Both the position numbers and the translations under genes were made by a program. The notes under the pieces were generated by a model. It was not told the DNA's origin. It did not search any database and saw only the letters and a program-made list of their open reading frames with translations. Below, piece after piece: positions 22,011-33,589 of a DNA stretch of 64,000 bases (position 1 is its first letter; every line of letters starts with the position of its first letter). Origin of the DNA: Dugong dugon (Eukaryota > Chordata > Mammalia > Sirenia > Dugongidae); assembly GCA_030035585.1 (NCBI GenBank), contig CM057472.1, positions 91,571,601-91,635,600 on the forward strand, read 5' to 3'.

Positions 22011-23114
22011 AAGGGCTATTTATAGACAATGTTTCATTGATGAAGGCAGAGGAAATCATAAAGACATAGACATTTGTATTAACCAAAACATCCAGTGCCC
22101 TGTCTGGTCCTTAAAAGAAAAACACTCAAATAGTTCTTACGTACTTGCTTACTTGGTATTTGACTTAAGGTCTGGCTATTAAGGCAAAAGAGGTCATCTC
22201 CCATAATAATTGCTGGCATTTTACTACTTTTCCACATAGAGTTATGTGTTTTGATTGTTGATTTGTAAATTTTAACTTGTATTTCAAAAATGAAGGCAAA
22301 GAATAAGAAGAGTAGTTCTTGTAGGGAGATAGGAACAGGAAAAAAAAACAGACAGACAGTGAATTCATGTAGATATCTGGCCTCTCCCTGAGGTCCTCTG
22401 CCGTTAGCTCATTTACAAGTTGGTCTCAAATTCTAAAGATGTAGGAAATTTGTTTTGTTTCCCCCCACGAAGGGGAAGGATTGCTGCCAGTAGTATTTCT
22501 CAGTGCACATACATCCTATGTTTCTGAGAAGCAATTTTTTTTTTTTTTTTTTTTTAATTCTCCCCTCTGGGATCCTATTCCATGAGAGGAAAAGCAGACC
22601 TGATGGGAAGTAATAGCATGCTTTTTATGGGCTGTAGTTGATGATAGAATGAAATGCATTAACTAATTGAGAACAGAAAATTGGAGCCCAGGATCCCATT
22701 AGAAATTCCTTCTACTTCCTAGATCTTTCTGAAGCTTTCCAAAATAGTTTTGGTTGGCTCCCTCACTGCTTTCCATCTGTTCTATCTTTCTTACAAGCTT
22801 CCCATTTAGCCTGAAACAATGAACTTTCCCATAAAACCAAGCAGATAATATTTTTTCCTACAGATTAAAAAGAAAGAAAGAGAATGACTTTCTAATTAAG
22901 TAATCATCCATCACCTCATGTGACCAAGGATTTAGCATTAATTGCTTACAATACCACGTCAGAGTGAAAAAAATGTAACAAAATGTAGTGTCACTGAGCT
23001 TCACTGGAACAGAAATGTTTACCCTAATGAAATGTGTACTGCCTTCCATCTGCCCTGCAATGATCAACTATTGTACTTTGAATGAAAGCAGGATTATGAA
23101 CCCTAATTAGAACT
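22011..23114. other. Unassigned, with poly-T tract
   Basis: A run of about 22 T lies near 22534-22555. The remainder has no named repeat and only short chance frames. Confidence 0.45.
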
Positions 23115-23275
23115 TCATAGTTTATAAAATAATTTTGTATGCTTTGGTGTATTCAGTCCTCATGTTGACACTATAAAATATCTGGTATCCATTGTTTTTT
23201 CAGATAAAGAAATGATGATAGGAGAATTTAGGAGAATTGCCCAGAGTCATTTAACTGGATAACATGCATGGAAAC
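23115..23275 (-). repeat. MIR SINE
   Basis: Reverse-complement MIR: 'cagtcctcatgttgacacta', 'tggtatccattgttttttca', 'gataaagaaatgatg' and 'ttgcccagagtcatttaact'. Diverged. Confidence 0.65.
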
Positions 23276-23962
23276 AGCAACGTTCTCTCTCAATCACAGA
23301 CAAAGATAATGCTGTTTCTTAAACACTATGGGGAGAAGAAAGGCCCACCGGTACTTACAATTCAAAAGCATGTCTCTAAGGGTAACCTGTACTGGTTGTC
23401 TATTCCCAAAAGAGACTGCAGAGAGTGTACATTTCATTAACTCACATTGCAGTCTTATCTCTGCTCTGTTACCAGGGGGTGGTTCCAATTTCTAGAAGCT
23501 CCACACCTGGAAGATTCAGTTAGTGGGCTTGGCACCATTGGAGTATGCTTGCTTTGTAGAAGTTTTTCAACCCAACTTGGGTAAGAGTAGTGTCTAGTTA
23601 ATAATTTTAATGTTTATGTGGAATTGGATGGGAGGAGATCTTTGGCTTGTTCTTAGGGCTAAGTGTAAATAATTGTGGAGAAAGGACTGATTCTAATCAG
23701 AGCTCTTCTCTGAATCCAAGAATATGGACATCTTATGCATGGGGCTTAAGTTCTCGGAGTCTCAGTTTCTTTACTTAGAAATTGTACCCTAAACATATTA
23801 ATGGCCATACATATCCTATGCATATCAACTCCTCTATTAAAACTCAATTCACATTGCTACATACTCTATAAAAACTTTTCTAACCACCTCCAGCCACATA
23901 GTAGTGATCACTCCCTCCTTTGAACCGTAAATACACCACACACCTATGTATCATACATTCAT
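23276..23962. other. Unassigned sequence
   Basis: No gene or repeat recognised. Confidence 0.45.
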
Positions 23963-24140
23963 AAGAGCTAACCTTTATCATCATAGATAGCATGGTTATA
24001 AACCTTTACATGGAAACAGAGACTGAGAAAGGTTAAGTGACTTGCCCAGTGCCACACAGCTTATAAGTGGAACAGTCAAGACTTAAACTCAACACTAGCT
24101 GATTCCAAATCCCATCCTCTTATTAATCTTATGTACTGTG
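23963..24140 (-). repeat. MIR SINE
   Basis: Good reverse-complement MIR core: 'aaacagagactgagaaaggt', 'taagtgacttgcccagtgcc', 'acacagcttataagtgg' and 'actcaacactagctgattcc'. Confidence 0.85.
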
Positions 24141-24556
24141 TAGGTGTCTAGACTAAGAGCTACAATCTCTCTTAATCATATTTATTTGAATTTATTGAAA
24201 TCCTAACTCAACGATTGATGCATACAGAACTTTATAAAGAGTTAGATCAATAAATAAACTCTCAAGGGTGCGAAAATAATTATATAATAGATCTGAAAGT
24301 ACCTAACAAAAGTACTTTATAAATGTACTTAGTAAATGAGATCTGAAAGTACTTACAAGCATGATGCAAATGGAAAGTATCAATATTTTATTGAACATCA
24401 GGGGAGGACTGTAATATCCTAGGAAAGGTGTAGATTTTCTCTTTGCTTGGGTATAGCAGCTTTGCAGAGGAGGCAGAGTCATGAAACCCTACCTGTTTTT
24501 ATCTACATGAATGGCCAATCTCTAATTCAGAAATCACTCGACTAATCACTCACGTG
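24141..24556. other. Unassigned, with a small direct repeat
   Basis: 'agatctgaaagtac' occurs twice (near 24290 and 24340) about 50 bases apart, with 'agtacttt'/'gtacttag' variants between. Otherwise nothing recognised. Confidence 0.45.
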
Positions 24557-24655
24557 AACTGCATTGTTTAACCTCAGACAAATCACTTAATCTCTCTATA
24601 CTTCACTTGCCTCATTTGAAAAAGAGGCAGTGAGTTAGTTGTTTTTCTTCCCTAA
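24557..24655 (+). repeat. MIR SINE fragment
   Basis: Sense MIR core: 'ttaacctcagacaaatcact', 'taatctctctatacttcact' and 'tgcctcatttgaaaaagagg'. Confidence 0.7.
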
Positions 24656-24657
24656 TA

Positions 24658-25053
24658 CAGCATTTCTCAATCACTGCTGCATAGTCACTGGGTGGCTCGA
24701 TAAGTTACGTGATGGACTACCAGTCGAAAAATTTACAGTTTGAACCCACACAGAGGCACACTGGAAATCAGGCCTGGTGATTTGCTTCCAAAAAGCTACA
24801 GCCTTGAAAACCCTATGCAGCAGTTCTACTCTGCACACATGGTGGGGTCGCCATGAGTTGGAATCTACTCACTGGCAACTAACAACAACAACAAAGAATG
24901 ATTCCACAGGTTGTTTTTGTTTGTTTGTTTGTTTTGTTTTTTAAAGTTCTGGTGCCCAGGCAGTAACCCATAACAAGTAAATCAGGATTCTGGTGGTGGA
25001 TGTTTCTAAAACTCCTCAGGTGATTGCAATAGGCAGCTGAATTTGAGAAGCAG
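24658..25053. mobile_element. MER5A-like hAT element split by an AfroSINE
   Basis: Left end 'cagcatttctcaa' (24658-24670) and right end 'ttgagaagcagtg' (25043-25055) are the hAT-Charlie type terminal repeats. The interior carries 'aaatcaggattctggtgg' and 'aactcctcaggtgattgcaa'. Flanking octamers share the core 'ctaat'. An AfroSINE sits inside, near the left end. Non-autonomous, no coding. Confidence 0.75.
24685..24897 (+). repeat. AfroSINE (AFROSINE1-like), AAC tail
   Basis: Full-length copy. Head 'gtcactgggtggctcgataa', B-box-like 'acagtttgaacccaca', 'cacactggaaatcaggcctg', 'agctacagccttgaaaaccc', 'tctactctgcacacatgg' and the tail 'ggcaactaacaacaacaac'. It splits the MER5A-like element. Confidence 0.9.
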
Positions 25054-25440
25054 TGTTCTAATGTCCCCTTAAACCTAGAGAGTTTAGGTTCTATCAGTTC
25101 AAATGGGGTGACGGAGGGAGTCCACAGAATGACACAGAGTAATTATTCAACTCATTTTGACGATTGTGGTGATGAAAAGATGTAGAAAATATATTGTGGA
25201 ACAGGAATGGGCATGCATGGAAATTTCTCCATCCCTACTTTTTAATAAAAGTTATGAGGAAGTTAGCTTGCTGGATTACTGAACACTTTGGGCTTAAATT
25301 TCGACAGTGTGGCCCAGTGGGGAGAGGACAGAACTGGATTTATTATTTTGGTCAAGCCATCTAGAGATATGAGAGAGAAAGTTCAAAGAGAGAAATAAAA
25401 AGGAAATGACTGTTTTTTTAGATTATGGGTACTGCCTTGA
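25054..25440. other. Unassigned sequence
   Basis: No gene or repeat recognised. Confidence 0.45.
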
Positions 25441-25570
25441 TAGAGGAGCCCTGGTGGCGCAGTGGTTAAGAACTTGGCTGCTAACCAGAAGGTTGGTAGT
25501 TCGAATCCACCAGCCACTCCTTGGAAAGCCTGGGGGCGGTTCTACCCTGTCCTATAGGGTTGCAATGAGG
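25441..25570 (+). repeat. AfroSINE, 3' truncated
   Basis: Excellent head: 'ggagccctggtggcgcagtg', B-box 'tagttcgaatccacc', 'ccactccttggaaagcctgg' and 'tctaccctgtcctatagggt'. The usual 'cactatgagtcagaatcgac' tail is missing after 'tgcaatgag'. Confidence 0.9.
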
Positions 25571-26099
25571 TGCTCACTATAAACTTGGAAAAGTGAGCCT
25601 TAAATTAATGGATGCTACTGTTGAATCATATTGCTCTAATTGAATGAAAATCATAATTTTGTTATGAAAGTAGCAGATACATCAGGAGGCATTAGCATTA
25701 CCTGATATCAGAATAGTGTTGTAGGAAAGGCACAGAGCCTGTTGTCTTATTGTCTGTGTTCCACTCATACTTTTACCACTAACCCTTTTGGAGACTTTAA
25801 GCAAATTACTTACATTTTTGTGTATAAAACAATAATACTAATAATAATAATGCTGGACTCTCTGAAGCATCTGAGTTATATAGAAGGTGCCCAACTGCTT
25901 ATTTTCCATCCTAGAGTAAAAAGATTTATATGAATAATTATGACATTGTTCTCTCCCCAATAGTTCTCATGTAAGCAAGCTAGTGAGAATTCACAGCTTG
26001 GGCACCAGCAGTAATGAATTCTCCAAAGAAAACCCAACTCACCTCCTAAGTAAACCCTGAGCAAACAACTCCACGATCTGTAAAAGCAACCCCATCAAT
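25571..26099. other. Unassigned sequence
   Basis: A short AAT-rich run near 25827-25850; nothing else recognised. Confidence 0.45.
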
Positions 26100-26215
26100 T
26101 ATGAGTTCCTCCAGGTCAGGAATCTGATTTATCTCCCTGCTCCCAACACCTACCAACAGTGTGTAGCTCATTATAAGAGCTTCAGAGCCACCTCTCAATG
26201 AATGACAGAAGGAAA
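26100..26215 (+). repeat. L2 LINE 3' end
   Basis: Sense L2 end: 'gttcctccaggtcaggaatc', 'tccctgctcccaacacctac', 'cagtgtgtagctcatta' and 'ctcaatgaatgac'. Diverged. Confidence 0.6.
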
Positions 26216-26384
26216 GAATAGATAACTATTACTATAGCCTCAAGACATGGCAGGCACATGTTCTTGATTTTGTGTTAACAAATAATTGTGATGATATCTT
26301 TCTTTCCCTCTCTTTTTTTTTACTCAATCCTTCCTGGACCTCTGGGCAAAACAAGTAAGATTGTGCTGAGTAAAAACAGAGCAA

Positions 26385-26500
26385 GGTTCTGGTCCTTACA
26401 CTGCCCTGAATAAACTTTAGAATTGAGGCAAGTAACTTAACCTGTCTAGACCTCAGATAAAAAATCAAAGAGCCTGAACTATATATGTTCAAGGCCGTTT
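26385..26500 (+). repeat. MIR SINE fragment
   Basis: 'tgaggcaagtaacttaacct' and 'gtctagacctcagataaaa' followed by 'aagagcctgaactatat' match the MIR core in sense orientation. The neighbouring 26500-26650 is unassigned. Confidence 0.6.
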
Positions 26501-26668
26501 TAGTTCCCAAATAATGTCATAGTTAATATTTGTTGGCAAGGGTTAGAAGTTCATTCTGTGGTTCCAGAACAAAGCTAAGTGACCCACTCAGAGATAAAGC
26601 TATTAACCTCTATGTGCCAGGTCCTCAATTTTTGATATAATTAGTCTTGCTCAGGTATTACGTTTTGA

Positions 26669-26863
26669 CCAAAATCCATAGTCATAGAGTCGATTCTGAC
26701 TCATAGTGACCCCATGGGACAAAGTAGAACTGCCCCATACAGTTTCCTAGGCTGTAATCGTTACAGAAGCAAACTCCAATCTTTCTCCCCTGGAGCAGCT
26801 GGTGGGTTTGAACCACCAACCTCTCAGCAGCTGAGGGCTTAACCACTGTGCCACTAAGTAATC
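26669..26863 (-). repeat. AfroSINE with target duplication
   Basis: Full reverse-complement copy: 'catagagtcgattctgactc', 'gtgaccccatgggacaaagt', 'gctgtaatcgttacagaagc', 'tggtgggtttgaaccaccaa' and 'cttaaccactgtgccac'. Flanks tacgttttgac (26659-26669) and tgcgttttgac (26865-26875) differ by one base. Confidence 0.9.
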
Positions 26864-26875
26864 TTGCGTTTTGAC

Positions 26876-28437
26876 GGTGCATGTCAAAAGGCAAGAAAAA
26901 TCATCAATTCTTCTGTCTTCAATTTCTGTGTTCTACATACATGTCTAAGTTCTTTCTTAGAGAAAAGAGAATTTCTATCCACTGAGATTAGCAGCAAAAG
27001 GTGAGAAAATAATGAGTACTTCCTCCAGAAACTTGTCTCTGCTGTTTAGGGATTGTGGGTATTTTTAGCTATCCATCATTCTGGGAGTTGAGTATAGAAT
27101 ATGAAAGGTTGAGGCATGTAGGAAATCATTTACCCTTGTCTGAGAAAGCTGTGCATCCATAATGCTTTTCAACCAGCAGTAATGAGCAAATTCATTCCTT
27201 GTTTCTCAGAGCCTTACTTGTGTTGTTAAAAAAAGTAGTTCATTATAAATGAAAGGAAAGGCTTAGCAATAGAATATGTAATTAAAATAAAAAGCTTTCA
27301 AGAGTCCAAAAAAAAATACCAAATTGATAAAATAAATAAATAAATAAAAAGCCCACAAGAGATAAAAATGCTCATCTCAATAGTTTGGGACAATACCTCA
27401 CAAACAGGGAGGTAAAAAAGATATCTATGTTGAAACTCTTGAGTGATAAATGAAAAGCTGTTAATTATTAGTTTTTGTTTAAGAAAAACCAAGAAATATC
27501 TGAAAACCATATCATTATGTCGACTTCTAGCTGTAAGTTTTTTTCTCCAAAGTTTCTAAGTTACGAATAAAAAATGAATTAAAAAAAAAATCAGTTCACG
27601 GCTTTATTTCTTTATAGCACCATTGAGAATGAGCTAAGATTTTTTTTTTTTTCCATTTCTGATAATTTCTTTTCACTTGGCTCTGCTATTTTCCATCTGT
27701 ATGTGCCAGTTTGTATTTATAAGAGATAATGTTACTACACTCTGTGATAAACCCTTCTGGTAAAAAATGCAATTACAATCACACAGACTTTAGGAATGCA
27801 GATTTAAGAAAATAAAATGCTGTAATATTGTGAAATAATTGAAAATATTGTAAGTATCCCTAATAATAAAAATAATAACAGCACCAACATAAATCTCACA
27901 CACACAAAATCTTTTTAAATGGACATCCTCCTAACACACTTAATTTTTAAGCAAGAGATGTTGAAGATAGGTTATAATCACCTTTTTTTTCCCGGTAAAA
28001 GGAATAGTAATTATCGTTTTAATTTGTTTTGTTTTAAAATTAGTACTACAGATGCATTGTATTACAGAATGAAAATATTTAAATTAAGATTTCTTTAAAA
28101 ATTATAATGTAAATGATTCAAAGAATTCAAAATCATTCCTTGAATACTTTGCTTAAAAAAGATAATATGTGTGTAATTAGAAGTGTAATTTCCCTTTCAA
28201 ATAAAACATTTGCCTACTATTTTCAAAAGTGAATTATCAGCTCCTAGTAATGCCTTTTGCAATTAAGTGTCTTTGTGCTTTGTGGTGATTGTGATTACTT
28301 CTTGATATAAGGATTTGGCATATAATTTAATATTTTGGAAGCACATGACCTTTGAATTTAATTGTTAGTCAGGGTTTCTTTTTTCATCAGTATACATATG
28401 CTAATTGGTAGCAGAAGAAATATGAATTGCATGGTTG
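26876..28437. other. Unassigned AT-rich sequence
   Basis: A short (AAAT)n microsatellite at about 27332-27352, a T run near 27638-27651 and a small AC run near 27896-27906. No gene or larger repeat recognised in 1.5 kb. Confidence 0.45.
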
Positions 28438-28442
28438 TAAAG

Positions 28443-29470
28443 TGTCTTAGTTATCTAGTGCTGTTATAATAGATGAATAAGGGCTTTAAAAACTGAGGTG
28501 CCTGGTGTATCTGAAAAGGATAGTCCATACTTGGGCCTGACTCCATTTTGTTATTTCTGGTTTTACCCTAGTGACAATTAACCCTTAAACTTAAGTATAT
28601 AACAAAGTAAACATTTTTTTCTTTTTCTTTTTTTTTTTTCTGTGATTAAACTAAAGACACTGAAAGAATGTTCCTAAGGGAGGGTCTTGACACAAGACCT
28701 TTATCAGAAATCCTCTCAGCAGCCTTCAGGAAATGTTTTAAGATAATTACCTTACGACCTCCCTGTAAAACCCTATTAGTCATGTATTTAAATTAATCAA
28801 TCCAAATAGCCTACATTCTTGTTTCCAATCAATCACTGTAAAGTGCCCCCCATTCAAATTGTCCTGCTTCCGGCTTCCCTGATCTGGCAACTTCCAATCA
28901 GAATATTGTAACCTGAGTTCTTGATTTAGCCCTTTATATTCATGCCTGAGTGACTGTTCTCTCGAGCGTTACATTTTACTTAGTGAGATCTGAGGTGTCC
29001 CCAGCCTGAGCTGCCTTTACCTTCAATAAATCTCTCTTGATTTTTTTTGAATGGAGTATTTGTCATTACTTTCCAACACAGAAAGACCACAAATAGGTGT
29101 CTTTTTTTAACAAAGAGAAATTTATTTTCTTACAGTTTAGGAGGCTAAAAGTCCCAATTCAGGGTGCCAGCTCTAGTGGAAGTCTTTCTCTCTCTGTTGA
29201 CTCTGGAGGAAGGTCCTTGTCTCTTTTAGCTTCTGCTCTTAGATGATCTTCATGTGACTTGACATCAATCTTTCCCCTTCTCTGCTTCTCTCACTTGCTT
29301 ATTTAATCTCTTTTATATCTCAAAAGAGATTGACTTAAGACACATCTTACACTAATCCTGTCTGATTAACATAACAAAGAAAACCCATTCTCAGGTGGGA
29401 TTTTAACCACAGATATAGGGGTTAGGATTTACAACATGTATTTTGGGGGGACACAATTCAATCTATAACA
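28443..29470 (-). mobile_element. Solo LTR, MLT1/MaLR type (copy 3), split by another LTR
   Basis: Left piece 28443-28473 (tgtcttagttatctagtgct) and right piece 29083-29470 ('acaaagagaaatttattttc', 'cagggtgccagctctagtgg', 'ctcaaaagagattgacttaa', 'gggggacacaattcaatc'). A perfect 5-bp duplication, taaag, lies at 28438-28442 and 29471-29475. The 605 bases between the pieces are a different LTR. Confidence 0.9.
28474..29078 (+). mobile_element. ERV1-type solo LTR nested in the MaLR LTR
   Basis: A 605-bp unit starting TGAATAAGG and ending TTCCAACA. It has a TATA-like 'tttatatt' at 28933-28940, then AATAAA at 29025-29030, followed by a T-rich run and 'gaatggagtatttgtcatta'. Flanking 4-mers taga (28470-28473) and caga (29079-29082) differ by one base. 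This is the U3-R-U5 order of a gammaretrovirus-like (ERV1) LTR with a 4-bp duplication. No viral coding sequence is present. Confidence 0.8.
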
Positions 29471-29475
29471 TAAAG

Positions 29476-30534
29476 TTAAAGAGATTAAAAAGAAAAAATG
29501 GTGAAAGTTAACCATTTTATAATGTTATCTGAGACCCTGACTAGGAGAAACAAAAACAGAAATAGGTGATTTACAGATTTTGGAGTGATAAAAATTATTA
29601 TTATTTTTTATTTCAAAATCTTGAAGTGCCTTTGCAAAGTAGTATCATTTGATAGTCATTTTAAACATGCATTAGTATTCACACAACCAGGTAAACAATT
29701 GTTTTTATTTTAAATTAATATATTATCATTAATGTTCACCTATATAACCAAATCTGGATACCTCCATTTAGGATATTTAAAAATATAATCAGTGTTTTTT
29801 GAGTAGTAGTAAATCCTATTAAAACATACTTACAGGGGAGGTGCCAAATGTGAAATGTAGAATCTGAGACCTTAGATCATTATTAACTGAATGTATGTGA
29901 ACTTGAAAAAGTTAAATGTCCCTGAGGGGCTTTAAAATGCTAAATAAAATGTTCTAGGTTGGCTGCATTGTATAATCCTAATATTAAAGTCAACTGCATC
30001 TATGTGAAATTAATCCACACACTACTTTTATGTTTACCCTGCAATTAAAGGGATAATCAAATCTCACTTTTAGCTGTAGTCCTAAGGATTGTTCTCATAT
30101 CACATAAAATGTGTTAATAAGAACTAAACACAATCTGTCATACAGCTGATATTTTACTTATATTACACTAACCTGAAAACAGGTGAAATTCAAAGAGTTC
30201 GTCAACTAACTTATGTTTTCAGTTTGAGTTATTGATATTTTCATATTAATATCAATATGCTTTGGCCAGCATTTCTAGGTTTATCAGGCATTACCTGACT
30301 TTTGCAATAAGGCTATTATAATAAGGTGTAGACTACTGCGCTTACACTTTTGAAACGATATGAAATCTGTGTTTATAAATCTCATGGGGAAACAACTCTC
30401 CTTTGCATCATTGTTTTTCATGAAATCAGAATTCTTTGTGTTCATAGTATACCAAAGAAATTTATCTGAACCAATCATTGTCATGATGATGGTTGTGGTG
30501 GTGGTGATGTTGACGGTGATACTTTCTACTAGTT
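29476..30534. other. Unassigned AT-rich sequence
   Basis: No named repeat. A short ATG/GTG-rich simple stretch occurs near 30481-30520 (tgatgatggttgtggtggtg). The 66- and 82-codon frames overlapping here on opposite strands look like chance. Confidence 0.45.
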
Positions 30535-30705
30535 GCTTCCTACTATGTGCTGGTTCTGGGAATTACACTTTAAATAGAGGATTTCTAATCATTAAAACAA
30601 GCTTGTAAGGTAGATTTTTTCCCCCAGGTTATGAATGGTGAAAATAACACCGAGAGACAATAAATGAATTGTCCAGTTCAGGGAACGAGAGGTAACAATC
30701 TAAGT
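30535..30705 (-). repeat. MIR SINE
   Basis: Reverse-complement MIR: 'cttcctactatgtgctggtt', 'aaacaagcttgtaaggtaga', 'caggttatgaatggtg' and 'gagagacaataaatgaattg'. Diverged. Confidence 0.6.
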
Positions 30706-30774
30706 TAGCTAACTCCAAATCAGAACAAATGTATGAATAAAATAGAGTGTAAGCAAATATTATTTTCTTCGTCT

Positions 30775-31260
30775 TTAATTTTTATCGAAGTAAAATATAC
30801 ACACGGAAAAGTGCACAGTTCGTAATGCACAGCCTGAAGAATTTTCACAAAGGTAATGCCTTTGCAACTATCATCCGTATTGAGAAACAGAAAGTTACCA
30901 GCACCCCAGAGGTCCTCCCTCAGATCCCTTTCCAGTCAATAACCCAAGAGTAGCCACGATCATAACCTCTATTTGCATTACCTGATTTTATCATTCGAAA
31001 AATTAAATTATACTGTATATACTATTTTATCTGTTTTTTTCTCACAGTGTTATATTCGTGAAATGTAGTCATATTTTTGTGTGTAGTTGTAGATCATCTT
31101 CACTGCTGTGTTACATTCTATTATACCACATTTTAATTTTTTGTTATATTGTTTATGACCATTTTTTGTTTCTAGTTTGGCCTTTACAAATAATGCTGCT
31201 ATAAACATTCTAGTATATGCTTTTTGGGGTCCATTTTATTTCAACCCTTAAAATTAGGTA
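30775..31260 (-). mobile_element. Old L1 3' region (L1M-type)
   Basis: Same L1 segment as 9905-10400: 'atcgaagtaaaatatacaca', 'gaagaattttcacaaaggta', 'gaggtcctccctcagatccc', 'aataatgctgctataaacat' and 'tctagtatatgctttttggg'. A diverged antisense remnant. Confidence 0.75.
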
Positions 31261-31574
31261 GGATATCTTTCTTGAAAAGAGGGAAAATGTTGTATTTAAG
31301 CCTAACTGATGGATACTTTAAAAAGCAACTGGGTAAGGGAATATTTGAATATCGTTATTAAAATATGTAGCTGGAAACAAACACACTCTAAAAACTGTAG
31401 TCCCTTAATGATAAAATAATATTTCCAGTGAAATGGGAAGAATATATCTGTTATTAAAATTACAAGTGCAGGTGCCAAAATAATACAAACAAGCTAATAG
31501 GACTGGTTTAAAATCCTAGCTAATCCAAGTGTTAGCTCTTTGTAATTGGCTTAGTTAATTATAATTTCTCTGTG

Positions 31575-31830
31575 CCTGTAATGGCTAGCTTTATATGTCA
31601 AGTTGGCTAGGCTATAGTATCCAGTTATTTAATTAAACACTAATCTAATTGTTGTTGTGAAGATATTTTGTAGATGTGATCGATAATGTGGGTGGGCCTC
31701 ATTCAATCATTCAAAAGGCCATAAAAGCAAAAACTGAGATTTCCAGAGGAAATTTTGCCTCAAGACCGAAGCATTAACTCTTGCTAGAGAGCTTCCAGTC
31801 TGCTGGCAAGGAATAATAAAATCTAATAAT
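31575..31830 (+). repeat. Ancient LTR or similar repeat remnant
   Basis: 'ggctagctttatatgtcaag', 'ttggctaggctatagtatcc', 'gtagatgtgatcgataatgt', 'gggtgggcctcattcaatca' and 'ttgcctcaagaccgaagcat' form a block I recall from an old mammalian LTR. I do not remember the family name reliably. Confidence 0.5.
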
Positions 31831-32248
31831 ATGTAATAATTATGCTGAGTAAAGGCTCTAGCTCAGGAATGCGTTCTAAATTTGTAAATAGAGTTAATTC
31901 AGTGTCTACAAGAATTATAAAGCAATGTCCCTTACATTAGAATAAAGCATAATAATTTACAAACTTTTTCCACCTGCCTCAGTTGTCTTCAGAGGAAATT
32001 TTATTACTTTCATTTAGACAAAATTATTTATTTATTTAGCAATTTACTGTTTTCTCTCACATAAAAAAAAATAAATTTATTACAGAAATGAATATAATAC
32101 ACTAAGTTAAAAATAGATAAGGAAATCAGGATGAGTAAGTTAAATATTGCTATCCTGTAAGATGAAGTAAAAGGTAAAATTAGTTTACAAAATATATACC
32201 ATGTGTTAGTGTACTATTATAAGAGGTAAAACAAAAATTTAGTTCTGC
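31831..32248. other. Unassigned AT-rich sequence
   Basis: No gene or repeat recognised. Confidence 0.45.
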
Positions 32249-32253
32249 GTACC

Positions 32254-32774
32254 AATCTTAGTCATCTAGTGCTGCTATAACAGAAATATCTCAAGTGGAT
32301 GGCTTTCACAAAGAGAAATTCATTCTCTCATGGTCTAGGAGGCTAGAAATCCGAATTCAGGGTGCCAGCTCCGAGGGAAGACTTTCTTTCTCTGTAGGCT
32401 CTGAGGAAAAGTCCTTGTCATCAGTCTTCCCCTGGTCTAGGAGCTTTTCAGTGCAGGGACTCCTGGTCAAAAGGACTTTCACTCCTGGCTCTTCTTGCTT
32501 GGAGGTAATGAGGTCCCCATTTCTCTCTGCTTGCTTCTGTCTTTTATATCTCAAAAGAGATTGACTTAAAACACAACCTAATCTTGTAGATTGAGTCCTT
32601 CTTCATTAACATAACTACCTCTAATACTACCTCATTAACATCATAGAGGTAGGATTTATAACACATAGAAAAATCACATCAGATGACAAAATGGTAGGCA
32701 ATCATACAATACCGGGAATCATGGCCTAGCCAAGTTGACACACATTTATGGGGGACACGATTCAATCCATCGTG
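32254..32774 (-). mobile_element. Solo LTR, MLT1/MaLR type (copy 4)
   Basis: A 521-bp LTR with 'tagtgctgctataacagaaa', 'cagggtgccagctccgaggg', 'atatctcaaaagagattgac' and 'gggggacacgattcaatcca'. An exact 5-bp duplication, gtacc, lies at 32249-32253 and 32775-32779. Open frames on both strands (89 and 65 codons) are not genes. Confidence 0.9.
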
Positions 32775-32817
32775 GTACCCTACCAGCCAAATCAAAGAAA
32801 GAAGCCCATGAGAACAT

Positions 32818-32950
32818 GCACACTCAGTTTCACACAATCACACATTCCCACTCACTTCTACACACCCACTTACTCATACTCTCATTCACATATGCATTCA
32901 CACACACTCACATAGACACACACAAACACTCATACACACACACACCCATA
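32818..32950. repeat. AC/CACT-rich simple repeat
   Basis: Imperfect CACA, CACT and TCAC units over about 130 bases. Low-complexity sequence that starts just beyond the LTR's right flank. The 86-codon His-rich frame across it is an artefact of the repeat. Confidence 0.85.
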
Positions 32951-33023
32951 CTAATAGTCACTGATCAGTATATGGATAGCTTTTCAAGATTTTAAAAACA
33001 TTTCTCCCTTCTATACAGGAGAT

Positions 33024-33201
33024 GGAGCCCTGGTGGCACAGTAGTTAAGAGTTTGGCTGCTAACCCAAAGGTCAGCAGTTCGAATCCACCAGCCAGCCAC
33101 TCCTTGGAAAGCCTGGGGGGCAGTTCTACTCTGTCCTATAGGGTTGCAATGAGTTGGAATTGACTTGAAGGCAATAAGTTCAGTTTTGGTTGTTTTTGGA
33201 C
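33024..33201 (+). repeat. AfroSINE with target duplication
   Basis: Complete copy: 'ggagccctggtggcacagta', B-box 'cagttcgaatccacc', a 4-bp internal duplication (agccagcc), 'ctactctgtcctatagggtt' and a T-rich tail. The flanks acaggagat (33015-33023) and acaagagat (33202-33210) differ by one base. Confidence 0.92.
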
Positions 33202-33210
33202 ACAAGAGAT

Positions 33211-33589
33211 ACAGTGAGCTATGTTGGCCAGAATCTCTACAATCATCCACAGAATACATGAAATACTTCTGCAACCTGCAGATGTAACACAATATCACAT
33301 TTCAGTGAAATCGACTCTCTGAGGGGACAATATCGTCTATCAAAGGACATGTCTCTCAACTCTCTCATGCTCTGACTAGCTCCACAAATAACTTCACCAG
33401 TGATCCCTCAATCACTACCAATAGCTCACAACAGCAACAGAGAAATTGCAGTCCTTTACCCACGAGATAGTTAATTTTATGAAGTGAAATCCCTGATGCT
33501 GGATAAAATGAACTCCTGATGTGACATATCCTGCTATGTCAAGCTGCTGGACATAAAACAATTAAATGTCAGAAGAGTCCTTATACAAG
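33211..33589. other. Unassigned sequence
   Basis: No gene or repeat recognised. Confidence 0.45.

Noticed and set aside
25441-25515. tRNA gene
   Set aside because: A- and B-box-like sequences belong to the tRNA-derived head of the AfroSINE; no cloverleaf-compatible acceptor ends.
28474-29078. Intact retrovirus
   Set aside because: Only a single LTR; no gag, pol or env-like frame anywhere in the window.
32818-32950. CRISPR-like or satellite array
   Set aside because: Imperfect CACA/CACT simple sequence with no fixed repeat-spacer pattern; eukaryotic context.
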